From NCBI RefSeq assembly GCF_002871005.1, contig NZ_PHSN01000010.1, positions 124,001 through 188,000 of the forward strand: a stretch of 64,000 nt of DNA. Direction: 5' to 3'. The notes beneath the pieces are model-generated. The model saw only the letters and a list, made by a program, of their open reading frames with translations, did not search any database and was not told the origin of the DNA. Position 1 is the stretch's first letter. Each line of letters begins with the position of its first letter. Both the position numbers and the translations under genes were made by a program. Origin of the DNA: Acidimangrovimonas sediminis. GTDB taxonomy: Bacteria > Pseudomonadota > Alphaproteobacteria > Rhodobacterales > Rhodobacteraceae. Positions 16,705 through 27,201 of this stretch are shown here, in pieces.

Positions 16705-18732
16705 ATGGCCAAAGGCGTGGTAAGCGGGGCGCTCGCGGGCGTCGTCGTGTCGGTACTCGGGCTTGGCGCGCTGTCCGAATTCGGCCCGCCGCCGGGGCGG
16801 CGGCTTTCGCCCGCCGCAACCCTGCGCCCTGCGCCCGTGCTCCCTGCAACCGTGCCCTCTGCGCCCGCGCCCGCCGAAACAACCACCGCCACGCCCGAAC
16901 CTTCGCCCCAGCCATCGCCGGAGGAATCATCCGGCGCATCTTCCGGTACAAGCACGACACCCTCGAAGACCCCCGCGCCCGAGACCTCTACCGCAACGGC
17001 GGAACCGGCGCCCGAACTGACGACCGCGCCCGCCCAAGACCAGGCGAAAAGCGCAGAAGCACCCGCCGCGACCAGCCAGCCGGAAACGGCGGCGGAAGGC
17101 GCGGATATGCCGTCACAGACCGGCTCGGATGCGCAAGCCGCCGGGACGACACCGCCGGAAACCGCACCCGACGCAGCGACCGCCCCCGCCCCCGCCCCCG
17201 AGGCCGATACCGCCGCCGTGGCAAGCGTGGCACCCGGGACAGACGCGGCCGAGGCCAGGCTGCCGTCGTCCTCGACGCCCCCGGTCGCCGCCGCCGGCGG
17301 GTCGCAGCAACCGCCCCGCACACCGGCGGCGGAAGCGGCTCCTGTGGGCGCCGCCGGCACCCCGGCGCCCGTTCCGCAGGTCGCGCAGGCGGGCAGCGTC
17401 CGGGCCCCCGCGCCGGACGGTACGGAGACGTCGCAGATCACCGCGCCCTCGGCCGAAGCCCCCCTGACCGGCCTTCCGCCCGCGGCGCCCGCTACGCCCT
17501 CCAAGGCGGGCGACAGCCCAGAGATCCTGACCCCGCCACCCGCGGTCAGCGCCGGGGCCACCGCTCCCGGCGCCCCCGCGATGGCCGAAGCAGATGCCCC
17601 GCCACGGGGGCCGGCCCCCGGCAGCCCCGCGGATCGCCCCATCCTGGCGGCACCGTCGGGCCCGATCGCCGCCCAGCCCGGGCAACCCGCCCCCGAGGTC
17701 TCGGATGGTCTTCCCAAGGCCGACGGGCCGCAGCCGCGCATCCTCAAGATCGGGCGCGATGCCGGAACCGAAGACGCACCCGCAACTGCCGACACCCCGG
17801 ATGCCGCGGCGCCCCTGCCCGGCACCGCCTCCGGCCCGCCCAGTGTCGCGGGCGCGCCGAAACCCGGCTTTGGCCAGCGGGTCGCGGGGGTGACCATGGG
17901 GCGGCTTCCGACGATCTCGGAGAATGCGCGCCCCTCGGGCCAGGCTGGCGAGACCGGCGTACAGACCGCCCCGGCCCCCTCCGCCGTCGTGCCCGCCCCC
18001 GGCCGCCGCATCGTGCTGCCGCCCGGGGCCGCCACGCAGGCCACGCCGGCGCCGGTCGCCCCTCAGGCCGCGGTCAGACGCTATGCCAGCGACTTTTCCA
18101 ACCCCGACAGCAAGCCGGTTCTGTCGGTGATCCTGATCGACACCGGCGGCACGCTCGACCGTGCCGCCCTTGCCGCGCTGCCGCTCCACATTACCTTCGC
18201 CATCGACCCCACCAGGCCCGGCGCCGCCGAGGCGGCCCAGCTTTACCGGGCGGCCGGACACGAGGTGCTGATCCTCGCCGACGGCATCCCCGCGAACGCG
18301 ACCGCCACCGACCTTGCCACGATCTTCGAGGGCTACCGCGCGGCTCTGCCAGAGGCGGTCGGCGTCCTCGACCCGGCGGAGGGCGGGTGGGAGGCCGACC
18401 GCCCGCTTTCGCAAAGCGTGGTGGACGAGATCCGCGACCGCGGCCTCGGCCTCGTGACCTACGGCAAGGGCCTTGATGCGGCGGCGCAGATCGCGCAGGC
18501 CGCCGACGTGCCGGCGGCCCGGATCTATCGCCGACTTGACGCGGATGACGAGAACCCCGAAAAGATCACACGTTACCTAGATCGCGCCGCCTTCAAGGCC
18601 GCGCAGGATGGCCGCGTGGTGGTGATCGGTCACACCCGGCCCGACACCGTGACCGGGCTGAAGGACTGGGCCGGCGATGTCCGCGCCCGTACCCTTGCCA
18701 TCGGCCCGGTGACCGCCGCGCTCAAGCCCTGA
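16705..18732 (+). CDS. divergent polysaccharide deacetylase-like protein with long Ala/Pro-rich linker
   Basis: 675 residues. An N-terminal hydrophobic segment (about 5-25; anchor or signal) is followed by some 420 residues of low-complexity Ala/Pro/Thr/Glu sequence. The C-terminal domain of about 215 residues (from SDFSNPDSKPVLSVIL) resembles the YibQ (DUF610) divergent polysaccharide deacetylases. The family's IIDDLG and HMGS motifs are not seen: the first aligns with ILIDTGG and the second with a run around DPAEGGW. It may therefore be non-catalytic. Start: ATG at 16705 with GGAGG upstream; the frame is open to 16561 but without a better start. Probably periplasmic and cell-envelope related. 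Confidence 0.72.
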   Translation: MAKGVVSGALAGVVVSVLGLGALSEFGPPPGRRLSPAATLRPAPVLPATVPSAPAPAETTTATPEPSPQPSPEESSGASSGTSTTPSKTPAPETSTATAEPAPELTTAPAQDQAKSAEAPAATSQPETAAEGADMPSQTGSDAQAAGTTPPETAPDAATAPAPAPEADTAAVASVAPGTDAAEARLPSSSTPPVAAAGGSQQPPRTPAAEAAPVGAAGTPAPVPQVAQAGSVRAPAPDGTETSQITAPSAEAPLTGLPPAAPATPSKAGDSPEILTPPPAVSAGATAPGAPAMAEADAPPRGPAPGSPADRPILAAPSGPIAAQPGQPAPEVSDGLPKADGPQPRILKIGRDAGTEDAPATADTPDAAAPLPGTASGPPSVAGAPKPGFGQRVAGVTMGRLPTISENARPSGQAGETGVQTAPAPSAVVPAPGRRIVLPPGAATQATPAPVAPQAAVRRYASDFSNPDSKPVLSVILIDTGGTLDRAALAALPLHITFAIDPTRPGAAEAAQLYRAAGHEVLILADGIPANATATDLATIFEGYRAALPEAVGVLDPAEGGWEADRPLSQSVVDEIRDRGLGLVTYGKGLDAAAQIAQAADVPAARIYRRLDADDENPEKITRYLDRAAFKAAQDGRVVVIGHTRPDTVTGLKDWAGDVRARTLAIGPVTAALKP

Positions 18733-18741
18733 AGGATTCAG

Positions 18742-19548
18742 ATGTCTACCATTCTCGACAAGATCAAGGCCTACAAGCTCGACGAGGTGGCCGCCCGCAA
18801 GGCCACCCGTCCGCTGTCCGAGGTCGAGGCCGCGGCCCGCGAGGCAAGCGCGCCCCGAGGCTTCGCGGCGGCGCTGAAACGGGCCTCCGAGACCGGCTAC
18901 GGGCTGATTGCAGAGATCAAGAAAGCCAGCCCTTCCAAGGGCTTGATCCGGCCCGACTTCGACCCGCCCGCACTCGCGCGGGCCTATGAGGCGGGCGGCG
19001 CAACCTGTCTGTCGGTGCTGACCGACACCCCCAGCTTCCAGGGCGCCGACAGCTTCCTGACCGAGGCGCGCGCCGCCTGCGCGCTACCCGCGCTGCGCAA
19101 GGATTTCCTCTACGATACCTATCAGGTGGCCGAGGCCCGCGCGCTCGGCGCCGATTGCATCCTGATCATCATGGCCAGCGTCTCCGACGCCCAGGCCGTC
19201 GAGCTCGAAGACGCCGCGACCGCCTGGGGCATGGATGTGCTAATCGAGGTGCATGACGCCGAAGAGCTGGATCGCGCGCGCGCTCTGAAATCCCCGCTAC
19301 TCGGCGTAAACAACCGCAATCTCAGGACGTTCGAGGTCACTCTTGACACGACGCGGGCGCTGTCCCGGGACCTGCCGGAGGGGCGGATTCTGGTCTGCGA
19401 AAGCGGCCTCTTCACCCCCGGGGATCTGGCGGACATGGCCGGCTACGGCGCCCGTTGCTTCCTGATCGGCGAAAGCCTGATGCGGCAGGACGACGTTGCC
19501 GCCGCGACCCGCGCCCTGCTTGCCGCCCCGGTGGCGAGGGCGTCGTGA
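18742..19548 (+). CDS. trpC: indole-3-glycerol phosphate synthase
   Basis: Ring-closing step of tryptophan synthesis, from carboxyphenylaminodeoxyribulose phosphate to indole-glycerol phosphate. 268 residues, a TIM barrel. [19 protein letters not shown] contains the catalytic Lys, and [31 protein letters not shown] and CESGL are further signatures. It begins 9 bp after the deacetylase-like gene and shares one base with moaC (TGATG), so it is expressed with the molybdenum-cofactor genes. Confidence 0.96.
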   Translation: MSTILDKIKAYKLDEVAARKATRPLSEVEAAAREASAPRGFAAALKRASETGYGLIAEIKKASPSKGLIRPDFDPPALARAYEAGGATCLSVLTDTPSFQGADSFLTEARAACALPALRKDFLYDTYQVAEARALGADCILIIMASVSDAQAVELEDAATAWGMDVLIEVHDAEELDRARALKSPLLGVNNRNLRTFEVTLDTTRALSRDLPEGRILVCESGLFTPGDLADMAGYGARCFLIGESLMRQDDVAAATRALLAAPVARAS

Positions 19549-20024
19549 TGCCGCTTACCCATTTCGACGCCGAGGGCCATGCGCATATGGTCGACGTCTC
19601 GGACAAGGCCGTCACCGACCGTATCGCGGTGGCCTCCGGGGCTGTGAAGATGTCCGCGGAAACCCTTGATCTCATTGTCGAAGGTCGCGCCAAGAAGGGT
19701 GATGTGCTGGGCGTCGCGCGGCTGGCCGGGATCATGGGGGCCAAGCGGACCTCGGACCTGATCCCGCTGTGTCATCCATTGCCGGTCACCAAGGTCGCGC
19801 TTGACCTCGTCCCCGATCCGGCACTGCCCGGCATCCGCATCACCGCGACGGTCAAGACCTCGGGCCAGACCGGGGTGGAGATGGAGGCGCTGACCGCCGT
19901 ATCCACCGCCGCCCTCACGATCTACGACATGGTGAAGGCGGCCGACCGCGCCATGGTCATCGCCGACATCCGCCTCGACCTGAAAGATGGAGGAAAATCT
20001 GGTCGTTACGAGGTGAAGCGGTGA
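19548..20024 (+). CDS. moaC: cyclic pyranopterin monophosphate synthase accessory protein MoaC
   Basis: Acts with MoaA to make cyclic pyranopterin monophosphate, first stage of molybdenum cofactor synthesis. 158 residues, the standard length. Key blocks are [14 protein letters not shown], the [11 protein letters not shown] active-site segment and [23 protein letters not shown]. The ATG at 19548 overlaps the last base of trpC; an upstream-extended frame exists but lies within trpC. Its stop overlaps the GTG of moeA. Confidence 0.96.
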   Translation: MPLTHFDAEGHAHMVDVSDKAVTDRIAVASGAVKMSAETLDLIVEGRAKKGDVLGVARLAGIMGAKRTSDLIPLCHPLPVTKVALDLVPDPALPGIRITATVKTSGQTGVEMEALTAVSTAALTIYDMVKAADRAMVIADIRLDLKDGGKSGRYEVKR

Positions 20025-21205
20025 TTTCAGTCGACGAGGCCCTCGCCCGCGTCCTGGCCCTGGCGGCGCCCCTGCCGGCCGAGGAGATCGCGCTTTCCGA
20101 AGCCGCCGGCCGGGTGCTGGCCGCCCCGGTCGTCGCGCGACGCGACCAGCCGCCCTTCGCCGCCTCGGCCATGGACGGTTATGCCATCGGCGACACGTCG
20201 GCAGGTCCGGGCGCCCGCTTTCGCGTGATCGGCGAGGCAGGCGCCGGTCACGGCTTTCCCGGCCCGGTCGGTCCCGGCGAGGCGGTGCGCATATTCACTG
20301 GCGCGCCGCTTCCGGAAGGCACGAACCGCGTTGTAATTCAAGAAGATACAAGCCGAAGCGAAGACATCGTCACTCTCGGCGACAGCCTGGACGGCGGACT
20401 GAATGTACGCCCCGCCGCGGCGGATTTCAGCGTCGGCGACAGGCTGGACGCGCCGCGGCGCCTGCGCCCCGCCGACCTGGCCCTTATCGCGGCGATGAAC
20501 GCTCCGCGCGTGACGGTCTCCCGGCGTCCCGTCGTCGCCCTGATCGCCACGGGGGACGAGCTGGTGATGCCGGGCGAAACGCCGGGCCCGGATCAGATCA
20601 TCGCCTCGAATACCTTTGCGCTCAAGGCCATGGCCGAATCCGTGGGCGCCGAAGCGCGGCTTCTGCCGATCGCCCGAGATACCGAGGCGGAGCTGCGCCT
20701 GACCCTCGACCTTGCCGCCGACGCCGACCTGATCGTGACCATCGGGGGTGCCTCGGTCGGCGATCATGACCTGGTCGGCAAGGTGGCCGGCGACATGGGC
20801 CTCGACCGCGCCTTCTACAAGGTGGCGATGCGTCCGGGCAAACCGCTGATGGCCGGAACATTGCATGGCACTCCGATGCTTGGCCTTCCCGGAAATCCGG
20901 TTTCATCAATTGTTTGCGGGCATCTCTTCATGTTGCCGGCACTGCGCGCGATGCAGGGTTTGACTGAGGTTTCCCCGCGGCCGCTCCCTGCGATTCTAGG
21001 CGCGGATGTCGGCCCGACCGGCCCGCGGAAACACTACATGCGCGCCCGCCTTGCCCCCGGCGAGACCCTGCCGCGCATCACGCCCTTTGACAGCCAGGAC
21101 AGCGCGCTGCTGACGATCCTCACCGAGGCGGAGGCGCTGCTGATCCGTCCCGTGGGCGACGGACCGCGCAAGGCGGGCGAAACGGTGCACTATCTGCCGC
21201 TCTGA
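20021..21205 (+). CDS. moeA: molybdopterin molybdenumtransferase
   Basis: Inserts molybdenum into adenylylated molybdopterin, the last step of cofactor assembly. 394 residues. Domain signatures are [13 protein letters not shown], the [15 protein letters not shown] segment and [16 protein letters not shown] with the MoCF-type fold, then [26 protein letters not shown]. The GTG start at 20021 overlaps the moaC stop (GTGA), indicating coupling. lexA follows after 89 bp with its own promoter. Confidence 0.95.
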   Translation: MISVDEALARVLALAAPLPAEEIALSEAAGRVLAAPVVARRDQPPFAASAMDGYAIGDTSAGPGARFRVIGEAGAGHGFPGPVGPGEAVRIFTGAPLPEGTNRVVIQEDTSRSEDIVTLGDSLDGGLNVRPAAADFSVGDRLDAPRRLRPADLALIAAMNAPRVTVSRRPVVALIATGDELVMPGETPGPDQIIASNTFALKAMAESVGAEARLLPIARDTEAELRLTLDLAADADLIVTIGGASVGDHDLVGKVAGDMGLDRAFYKVAMRPGKPLMAGTLHGTPMLGLPGNPVSSIVCGHLFMLPALRAMQGLTEVSPRPLPAILGADVGPTGPRKHYMRARLAPGETLPRITPFDSQDSALLTILTEAEALLIRPVGDGPRKAGETVHYLPL

Positions 21206-21222
21206 GCCGCCTTTGCGAAGGC

Positions 21223-21251
21223 TTGACACAAAAACGGAACGCGAATAGAAC
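21223..21251 (+). promoter_or_regulatory. lexA promoter with SOS box (LexA autoregulation)
   Basis: TTGACA (21223-21228), a 17-bp spacer, then TAGAAC (21246-21251). The direct repeat GAAC-N7-GAAC (21237-21251) overlaps the spacer and the -10. This is the reverse complement of GTTC-N7-GTTC, the SOS box established for alphaproteobacterial LexA. An identical motif stands before uvrA at 33680-33694. Confidence 0.88.
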
Positions 21252-21294
21252 ATTTGACGAACTCTTCTGCTTGGCCCTGACGGAGGCGCTGAAC

Positions 21295-22026
21295 ATGCTG
21301 ACCCGCAAGCAGCTGGAACTGCTGGATTTCATCAACAAGCGCCTGAACGCCGACGGTGTACCGCCCTCTTTCGACGAGATGAAGGAGGCGCTGGACCTGC
21401 GCTCCAAGTCCGGGATCCACCGGCTGATCACGGCGCTCGAGGAACGCGGGTTCATCCGTCGGCTCGCGCACCGTGCCCGGGCGATCGAGATCGTCAAGCT
21501 TCCCGACGCGCTTTCCGGCGCGACAGCCAAGGCGACAACCGCGGCGGCACCGGCTTTCGCGCCCAGGGTTCTCGATGGTGGCCAGCGCAGTGCGCCGACG
21601 CCGCCCGCCGACCCTGTGGCCATGCCGATCGAGGCGGTGCATGCGCTGGAGCTGCCGGTGATGGGACGGATCGCGGCCGGAACGCCGATCGAGGCGATCG
21701 AACATGTGTCGCATCATGTCGCGGTGCCGGGTTCCATGCTCGGCGGAGCGGGGCAGCATTTCGCGCTTGAGGTGAAGGGCGATTCGATGATCGAGGCCGG
21801 GATCAACGATGGCGACATCGTGGTGATCCGCGCCCAGGATTCCGCCGACAACGGCGACATCGTGGTGGCCCTGGTCGACGATCAGGAGGCAACGCTGAAG
21901 CGGTATCGCCGCAGGGGCGGGACGATCACGCTCGAGGCCGCCAACCCGGTGTATGAGCCGCGCGTTCTGCCCGAAGGCCGGGTCAAGGTGCAGGGCCGTC
22001 TTGTCGGCCTGATCCGAAGCTACTGA
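21295..22026 (+). CDS. lexA: LexA repressor
   Basis: Repressor of the DNA-damage (SOS) regulon; self-cleaves when RecA filaments form. 243 residues. The winged helix-turn-helix is at about 1-65 ([30 protein letters not shown]), followed by a long Ala-rich linker and the S24 peptidase domain. Cleavage is expected at Ala128-Gly129 (RIAAGTP); the catalytic dyad is Ser164 (KGDSM) and Lys202 (ATLKRY). The ATG at 21295 has GGAGG 8 bp upstream; the longer frame from 21223 would run through the promoter. Its end overlaps the convergent comEC by 7 bp. Confidence 0.96.
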   Translation: MLTRKQLELLDFINKRLNADGVPPSFDEMKEALDLRSKSGIHRLITALEERGFIRRLAHRARAIEIVKLPDALSGATAKATTAAAPAFAPRVLDGGQRSAPTPPADPVAMPIEAVHALELPVMGRIAAGTPIEAIEHVSHHVAVPGSMLGGAGQHFALEVKGDSMIEAGINDGDIVVIRAQDSADNGDIVVALVDDQEATLKRYRRRGGTITLEAANPVYEPRVLPEGRVKVQGRLVGLIRSY

Positions 22027-24191
22027 TCCGCGGCCGCCGTCTGGCCCGTGTTTTTCGCTGCTGCGCCACCCTGATGGTCGCGTCGGCGTCGGGTCGAGGG
22101 TGAAGGCGCGGTCCAGGGCCGCTGCCCTGCCACACCGTTCGCTGTTCGGATACTGAAGGATGAAGCGCCCGCCGCCACCGTGTCGGCACCGTGTCCATCG
22201 ACAGAATTGTAAAGCGCGACAGCCCCGCTGACACCAAGCGACGTCGCGTCGAATAGCAGGCAATCGCGCGGTGGCTCGGGAACGCGGGCGTCGGTGATCA
22301 CGATGGCCCCCGGGGTGCAGGCATCGGCCACGGCCTGCGCAGCCCCCTTTCCCTTCAGGACAATGCCGTCCTGCCCCGCAAGGCGAAAGCGGCGCGCGGC
22401 GGGCGAGCCGTCGAAGCCGTTCCTGCCCGCGGCCGCTGCCTGATCGGCGGCATCGCCGTCATTCTCCAGCCAGCGCAGCGCAGTGAAGCCGGCGCCGCGC
22501 GGCGCGGACAACGCCCGCCCCGCCGGTGTCTCAAGACCTGCGAGCGTTCCCTCGCCCGCGATCAACAGTTCCGGGCGCGTGGCCAGCCCCCAGCCGATCA
22601 GGGCCACGGCGATCGCCCCGACACCGGCCAGCCGCGCCACGCCGCGCATAAGCATGGCCACAAGCGCCCCCATCGCGAGCGACGGCAGCACCCAGGCCGG
22701 CGGCGCGGGCACCGGTACGACCGCCCCCGGAAGCCCGGCGACGACCCCGGCCACGGACAGGATCCAGCCCGCCCCGAGGCCCATCGCCCACAGCACAGGC
22801 GCCGCAAGGCCCAGCGGCGCCAGAAGCGCCGCGATCACCGCGGCCGGCATCACGACAAGCCCCATCACTGGCACCGACAGCAGGTTCGCGAGCAACCCGT
22901 ATTCTGCGATCCGGTTGAAAGTGGCCGCCGCGATCGGCGCGGTCGCCGCCCCCGCCACGAAGGAGGAAAACAGGAGCGTTCCCGCAGCGCGCAGGGGCTT
23001 TGGCACCCGCGCGCCGCGCCCGCGCAGGGCACCAAAGGCCGCGACCAGCGCGGTGGTGGCAGCAAAGGACATCTGGAACCCGGGTTCCGTCAGGCTCTCG
23101 GGTTGCGCGATCAGCAGGATCAGGGCGGCCAGCGCGACCGACCGCAGGGTCAGCGCCCGGCGGTCGGCCAGAACCGCCCCCAGCATCACCGCCACCATGA
23201 CGAAGGCGCGTTGCGTCGCGATGCTGCCGCCCGACAGCAGGAGATAGGCGGCCGCCGCGCCAAGCGCCCCGACCGCCGCGATCTTCTTCGCCGGAAGTCG
23301 CAGGCCGACCGGCGGGACGGCGGCCAGCGCCAGCCGCAGCGCGCCGAATACGAAACCCGCCAGCAACCCCATGTGAAGCCCCGAGATCGCCAGCAGATGC
23401 GCGAGGTTCGAGGCGCGCAGGTCATCGGCCGTCGCGCGGTCGATCCCCGACCGCTCGCCCGTGGCGACCGCGGCGGCGAAGGCCCCCGGCTGCCCGGGTA
23501 TCCGGGCCCGTATCGCCTCGGCCAGCCGGGCCCGAAGCCGGTCGACAGGCACCCCGGAGGCCGGCTGCCACAAGACCGCGGGGCTGGTCGCGTAGCCGGT
23601 GGCGCCGAGGCGGTCGAACCAGGCCATCCGGCGAAAGTCGAACCCTCCGGGCTCGGCCGGACCCGGGGGCGGCGACAGATGGGCGGTGACGGAAATCACC
23701 TGACCCGGCTCAGGGGTGATCCCGGGGATCCGCGCGCGCAGGGTGACACGCACCCGCGCCGGAGTGGCCGCGCGTGCGATACCGGGCAGGAGCACCCGGT
23801 CCAGCGTGACGCGCGGATAATCCGACAGCGCCCGGTCGATCACCACCACCCGCCCCGTCACCGGCCCGTAAAGATGCCGGCCGAGCACCGGCGCCGCGAC
23901 AAGGGCGCTTCGCCCCCCCGCAGCCAGCATCCCGCCCGCAATCAGCGCCAGGGCCAACGCGACCGGCCGCCAGCGCGGCCCCGCCGCCCAGGCCCAGGCC
24001 AGCGCCGCCGCGAATGAGGCCGCGATCGCGGCCCATTCCGCAAGGCCCGGCTCCACCGGCAGCGCGAAGTAGCCGCCGATTCCGAACGCGAGGCAAACCG
24101 GGGCCCAAGGCAGCAGCAACCCGCGCGCGGCGACCAGCCTGTCCAGCGGATGGGACCACATCAGGGCCCCGAGGCGTGCCCGGGTTCCCAC
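22020..24191 (-). CDS. comEC: ComEC/Rec2 family DNA-uptake channel protein
   Basis: Inner-membrane protein thought to carry transforming DNA into the cytoplasm. 723 residues. The N-terminal half has several hydrophobic segments and an OB-like periplasmic domain (about 110-190). The competence core follows, with [18 protein letters not shown] and [16 protein letters not shown], and then a stretch of many transmembrane helices. The C-terminal 190 residues, where many ComEC proteins carry a metallo-beta-lactamase domain, show no HxHxDH-type metal motif. Start is GTG at 24191 with GGAG upstream; an ATG at 24161 is an alternative. Divergent from gltX by 77 bp. Confidence 0.9.
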   Translation of the reverse strand: MGTRARLGALMWSHPLDRLVAARGLLLPWAPVCLAFGIGGYFALPVEPGLAEWAAIAASFAAALAWAWAAGPRWRPVALALALIAGGMLAAGGRSALVAAPVLGRHLYGPVTGRVVVIDRALSDYPRVTLDRVLLPGIARAATPARVRVTLRARIPGITPEPGQVISVTAHLSPPPGPAEPGGFDFRRMAWFDRLGATGYATSPAVLWQPASGVPVDRLRARLAEAIRARIPGQPGAFAAAVATGERSGIDRATADDLRASNLAHLLAISGLHMGLLAGFVFGALRLALAAVPPVGLRLPAKKIAAVGALGAAAAYLLLSGGSIATQRAFVMVAVMLGAVLADRRALTLRSVALAALILLIAQPESLTEPGFQMSFAATTALVAAFGALRGRGARVPKPLRAAGTLLFSSFVAGAATAPIAAATFNRIAEYGLLANLLSVPVMGLVVMPAAVIAALLAPLGLAAPVLWAMGLGAGWILSVAGVVAGLPGAVVPVPAPPAWVLPSLAMGALVAMLMRGVARLAGVGAIAVALIGWGLATRPELLIAGEGTLAGLETPAGRALSAPRGAGFTALRWLENDGDAADQAAAAGRNGFDGSPAARRFRLAGQDGIVLKGKGAAQAVADACTPGAIVITDARVPEPPRDCLLFDATSLGVSGAVALYNSVDGHGADTVAAGASSFSIRTANGVAGQRPWTAPSPSTRRRRDHQGGAAAKNTGQTAAADQ

Positions 24192-24268
24192 TCTTGTTCT
24201 CCGGCCTCCTCTTGCCTAGACAGTCGCCAAACCTACCTCCCGCCTGGTTACCGAAAGGTTAACGCCCG

Positions 24269-25729
24269 ATGCCCGCCGACCTCTCCGTCGACACGCCTGT
24301 CGTCACCCGTTTCGCCCCCTCGCCGACCGGCTACCTCCATATCGGCGGCGGCCGCACGGCGCTGTTCAACTGGCTCTACGCCCGCGGCCGCGGCGGCAAG
24401 TTCCTGCTCCGGATCGAGGATACGGACCGCGCCCGTTCCACCCCCGAGGCAACGGCGGCGATCCTGCGCGGCCTCGAATGGCTGGGCCTCGACTGGGACG
24501 GCGAGCCGGTCAGCCAGTTCGAACGCGCCGACCGCCACGCCGAGGTGGCGCGCGATATGCTGGCCCGCGGTGCGGCCTACAAGTGCTTTTCCACGCAGGA
24601 GGAAATCGAGGCGTTCCGCGAGGCCGCCCGGGCCGAGGGCCGCTCGACCCTGTTCCAGAGCCCCTGGCGCGACGCCGATCCCGCGACCTTCCCCGACGCG
24701 CCCTACGTGATCCGCCTCAAGGCGCCGCGCACCGGCGAGACCGTGATCGCGGACGAGGTGCAGGGCGACGTGACCTTCCGCAACGACCAGCTCGACGACA
24801 TGGTTTGTTTACGCTCGGATGGTACGCCCACCTACATGCTTGCCGTTGTCGTCGACGATCACGACATGGGCGTCACCCATGTGATCCGGGGCGACGACCA
24901 CCTGACCAACGCCGCCCGGCAGACGCAGGTCTACCAGGCGATGGAATGGGACGTGCCGGTGTTCGCCCACATCCCGCTGATCCACGGCCCCGACGGCAAG
25001 AAGCTGTCGAAACGGCACGGCGCGCTGGGGGTCGAGGAATACCAGGCGATGGGCTACCCGTCGGCGGGGATGCGCAACTACCTCGCGCGGCTCGGCTGGA
25101 GCCATGGCGATGACGAGTTCTTTACCGACGCGCAGGCGAAGGCGTGGTTCGACCTCAAGGGGATCGGCCGTGCGCCCGCCCGACTCGACTTCAAGAAGCT
25201 GGAGAACCTCTGTGGCCAGCACATCGCCGCGGGCGAGGATGCCGCACTGCTGCATGAGCTGGAGGCCTACCTCGCCGCCGCTGGAAAACCGGCGCTGACG
25301 CAGGGTCAGAGGGAGGGCCTGGCGCGGGGCATGTACTGCCTGAAAGAGCGCGCGAAAACCTTCCCGGAACTTCTTGAAAAAGCTCACTTTGTGTTGACAG
25401 ACCGGCCGATCGACGCGGACCCCAAGGCGGCCAAGGCGCTGGACACGGTATCCCGTGGTATACTGTCGGAATTGACGCCGCAGTTGCAAAGTGCTAGCTG
25501 GACGCGAGACGCGCTGGAAGCCGTCGTCGCCGGGGTGGCCGAGACGCACGGTCTGGGTCTCGGCAAGCTGGCGGGGCCATTGCGCGCCGCGCTGGCTGGG
25601 CGCACGGTCACACCCAGTGTCTTCGACATGATGCTCGTCATCGGGCGCGACGAAACGATCGCGCGCCTTGACGACGCAGCGGGCCCGAACGCGGAGGCGC
25701 CGGAGGCGCAGCCGGGGGCCCGGGCCTGA
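24269..25729 (+). CDS. gltX: glutamate--tRNA ligase
   Basis: Class I aminoacyl-tRNA synthetase charging tRNA-Glu in the cytoplasm. 486 residues. The ATP-binding HIGH motif appears as HIGG ([15 protein letters not shown]) and the KMSKS motif as [11 protein letters not shown]. The C-terminal anticodon-binding half is complete ([17 protein letters not shown]). Divergent from comEC and 49 bp upstream of gltA. Confidence 0.96.
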   Translation: MPADLSVDTPVVTRFAPSPTGYLHIGGGRTALFNWLYARGRGGKFLLRIEDTDRARSTPEATAAILRGLEWLGLDWDGEPVSQFERADRHAEVARDMLARGAAYKCFSTQEEIEAFREAARAEGRSTLFQSPWRDADPATFPDAPYVIRLKAPRTGETVIADEVQGDVTFRNDQLDDMVCLRSDGTPTYMLAVVVDDHDMGVTHVIRGDDHLTNAARQTQVYQAMEWDVPVFAHIPLIHGPDGKKLSKRHGALGVEEYQAMGYPSAGMRNYLARLGWSHGDDEFFTDAQAKAWFDLKGIGRAPARLDFKKLENLCGQHIAAGEDAALLHELEAYLAAAGKPALTQGQREGLARGMYCLKERAKTFPELLEKAHFVLTDRPIDADPKAAKALDTVSRGILSELTPQLQSASWTRDALEAVVAGVAETHGLGLGKLAGPLRAALAGRTVTPSVFDMMLVIGRDETIARLDDAAGPNAEAPEAQPGARA

Positions 25730-25778
25730 CGTTCATGCGCCGCGCGCAGACCGCGCCGGCAAAAAGGAGAGGATGACG

Positions 25779-27074
25779 ATGGCGGATACCGACAAGAAAG
25801 CGACGCTGCAGTTCGACGGAAAGACGATCGACCTGCCGATGAAGAGCCCCACCGCGGGCCCGGACGTGATCGACATCACCAAGCTCTACGCGCAGGGCGA
25901 CGTCTTCACCTACGACCCGGGCTTCACCTCGACCGCATCCTGCGAGTCGACCATCACCTTCATCGACGGCGACAAGGGGGAGCTTCTCTATCGCGGCTAC
26001 CCGATCGACCAGCTCGCCGAGAAGTCGAACTACCTCGAATCGTGCTACCTGCTGCTCTACGGTGAACTGCCCACCAAGGCGGAGTACGAGGACTTCACCT
26101 ATCGCGTGACCCGTCACACGATGGTGCACGAGCAGATGCACAACTTCTTCCGTGGTTTCCGCCGTGATGCCCACCCGATGGCGACCATGGTCGGCGTCGT
26201 CGGGGCGATGTCGGCCTTCTACCACGACAGCACCGACATCACCGATGCGCACCAGCGCGAGGTCGCCTCGATCCGGTTGATCGCGAAGATGCCGACGATC
26301 GCGGCGATGGCCTACAAGTATTCGGTCGGCCAGCCCTTCGTGTACCCGCGCAACGACCTCGACTATGCGTCGAACTTCCTCAACATGTGCTTCTCGGTCC
26401 CGGCCGAGCCCTACAAGATCGAGCCGGCGCTGGCGAAGGCGATGGATCGCATCTTCCTGCTGCACGCCGATCACGAGCAGAACGCCTCGACCTCGACGGT
26501 GCGCCTGGCGGGCTCCTCGGGCGCGAACCCCTTCGCCTGCATCGCGGCCGGCATCGCCTGCCTCTGGGGCCCGGCGCACGGTGGTGCGAACCAGGCCTGC
26601 CTCGAGATGCTGCGCCAGATCGGGTCGGTCGACAAGATCCCGGAATACATCGCCAAGGCCAAGGACAAGAACGATCCGTTCCGCCTGATGGGCTTCGGCC
26701 ACCGGGTCTACAAGAACTTCGACCCGCGCGCCAAGGTGATGAAGGAGAGCGCCGACGAGGTGCTGGACCTTCTGGGCATCAAGGACAACGAGACGCTTCA
26801 GGTCGCCAAGGAACTGGAGAAAATCGCGCTGGAGGACGACTACTTCGTCGAGAAGAAGCTGTATCCGAACGTCGATTTCTACTCGGGCATCATCCTCGAG
26901 GCGATGGGCTTCCCCACCTCGATGTTCACCCCGATCTTCGCGCTGTCGCGCACCGTCGGCTGGATCGCCCAGTGGAAGGAAATGATCGGCGACAAGGGCC
27001 AGAAGATCGGCCGCCCGCGGCAGCTTTACGTTGGCGAGCCGGCGCGCGATTACGTCGACATCTCGACCCGCTGA
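25779..27074 (+). CDS. gltA: citrate synthase
   Basis: Condenses acetyl-CoA and oxaloacetate at the entry of the TCA cycle. 431 residues, the hexameric type II (proteobacterial) form. Conserved blocks are [19 protein letters not shown], the active-site histidine segments [14 protein letters not shown] and [17 protein letters not shown], and [16 protein letters not shown] chose ATG 25779 because AAGGAGA ends 8 bp upstream; an ATG at 25773 is too close to it. Followed by an intrinsic terminator. Confidence 0.97.
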   Translation: MADTDKKATLQFDGKTIDLPMKSPTAGPDVIDITKLYAQGDVFTYDPGFTSTASCESTITFIDGDKGELLYRGYPIDQLAEKSNYLESCYLLLYGELPTKAEYEDFTYRVTRHTMVHEQMHNFFRGFRRDAHPMATMVGVVGAMSAFYHDSTDITDAHQREVASIRLIAKMPTIAAMAYKYSVGQPFVYPRNDLDYASNFLNMCFSVPAEPYKIEPALAKAMDRIFLLHADHEQNASTSTVRLAGSSGANPFACIAAGIACLWGPAHGGANQACLEMLRQIGSVDKIPEYIAKAKDKNDPFRLMGFGHRVYKNFDPRAKVMKESADEVLDLLGIKDNETLQVAKELEKIALEDDYFVEKKLYPNVDFYSGIILEAMGFPTSMFTPIFALSRTVGWIAQWKEMIGDKGQKIGRPRQLYVGEPARDYVDISTR

Positions 27075-27095
27075 GGCGGCTGGAGACCGGATCGG

Positions 27096-27123
27096 AAGGG
27101 TCGCCTGCGGGCGGCCCTTTTTT
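27096..27123 (+). terminator. intrinsic terminator of gltA
   Basis: Ten-pair stem AAGGGTCGCC-TGCG-GGCGGCCCTT (one T-G wobble) followed by TTTTT, 21 bp after the gltA stop codon. Confidence 0.9.
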
Positions 27124-27201
27124 CGTCGAAAAAAGGAAGGGCGAGCGGCTGTCTGCCCCTCCTCGCGCCCCCCGAGTGTATCTCTGCCAAGGTGAAGGGG
27201 A

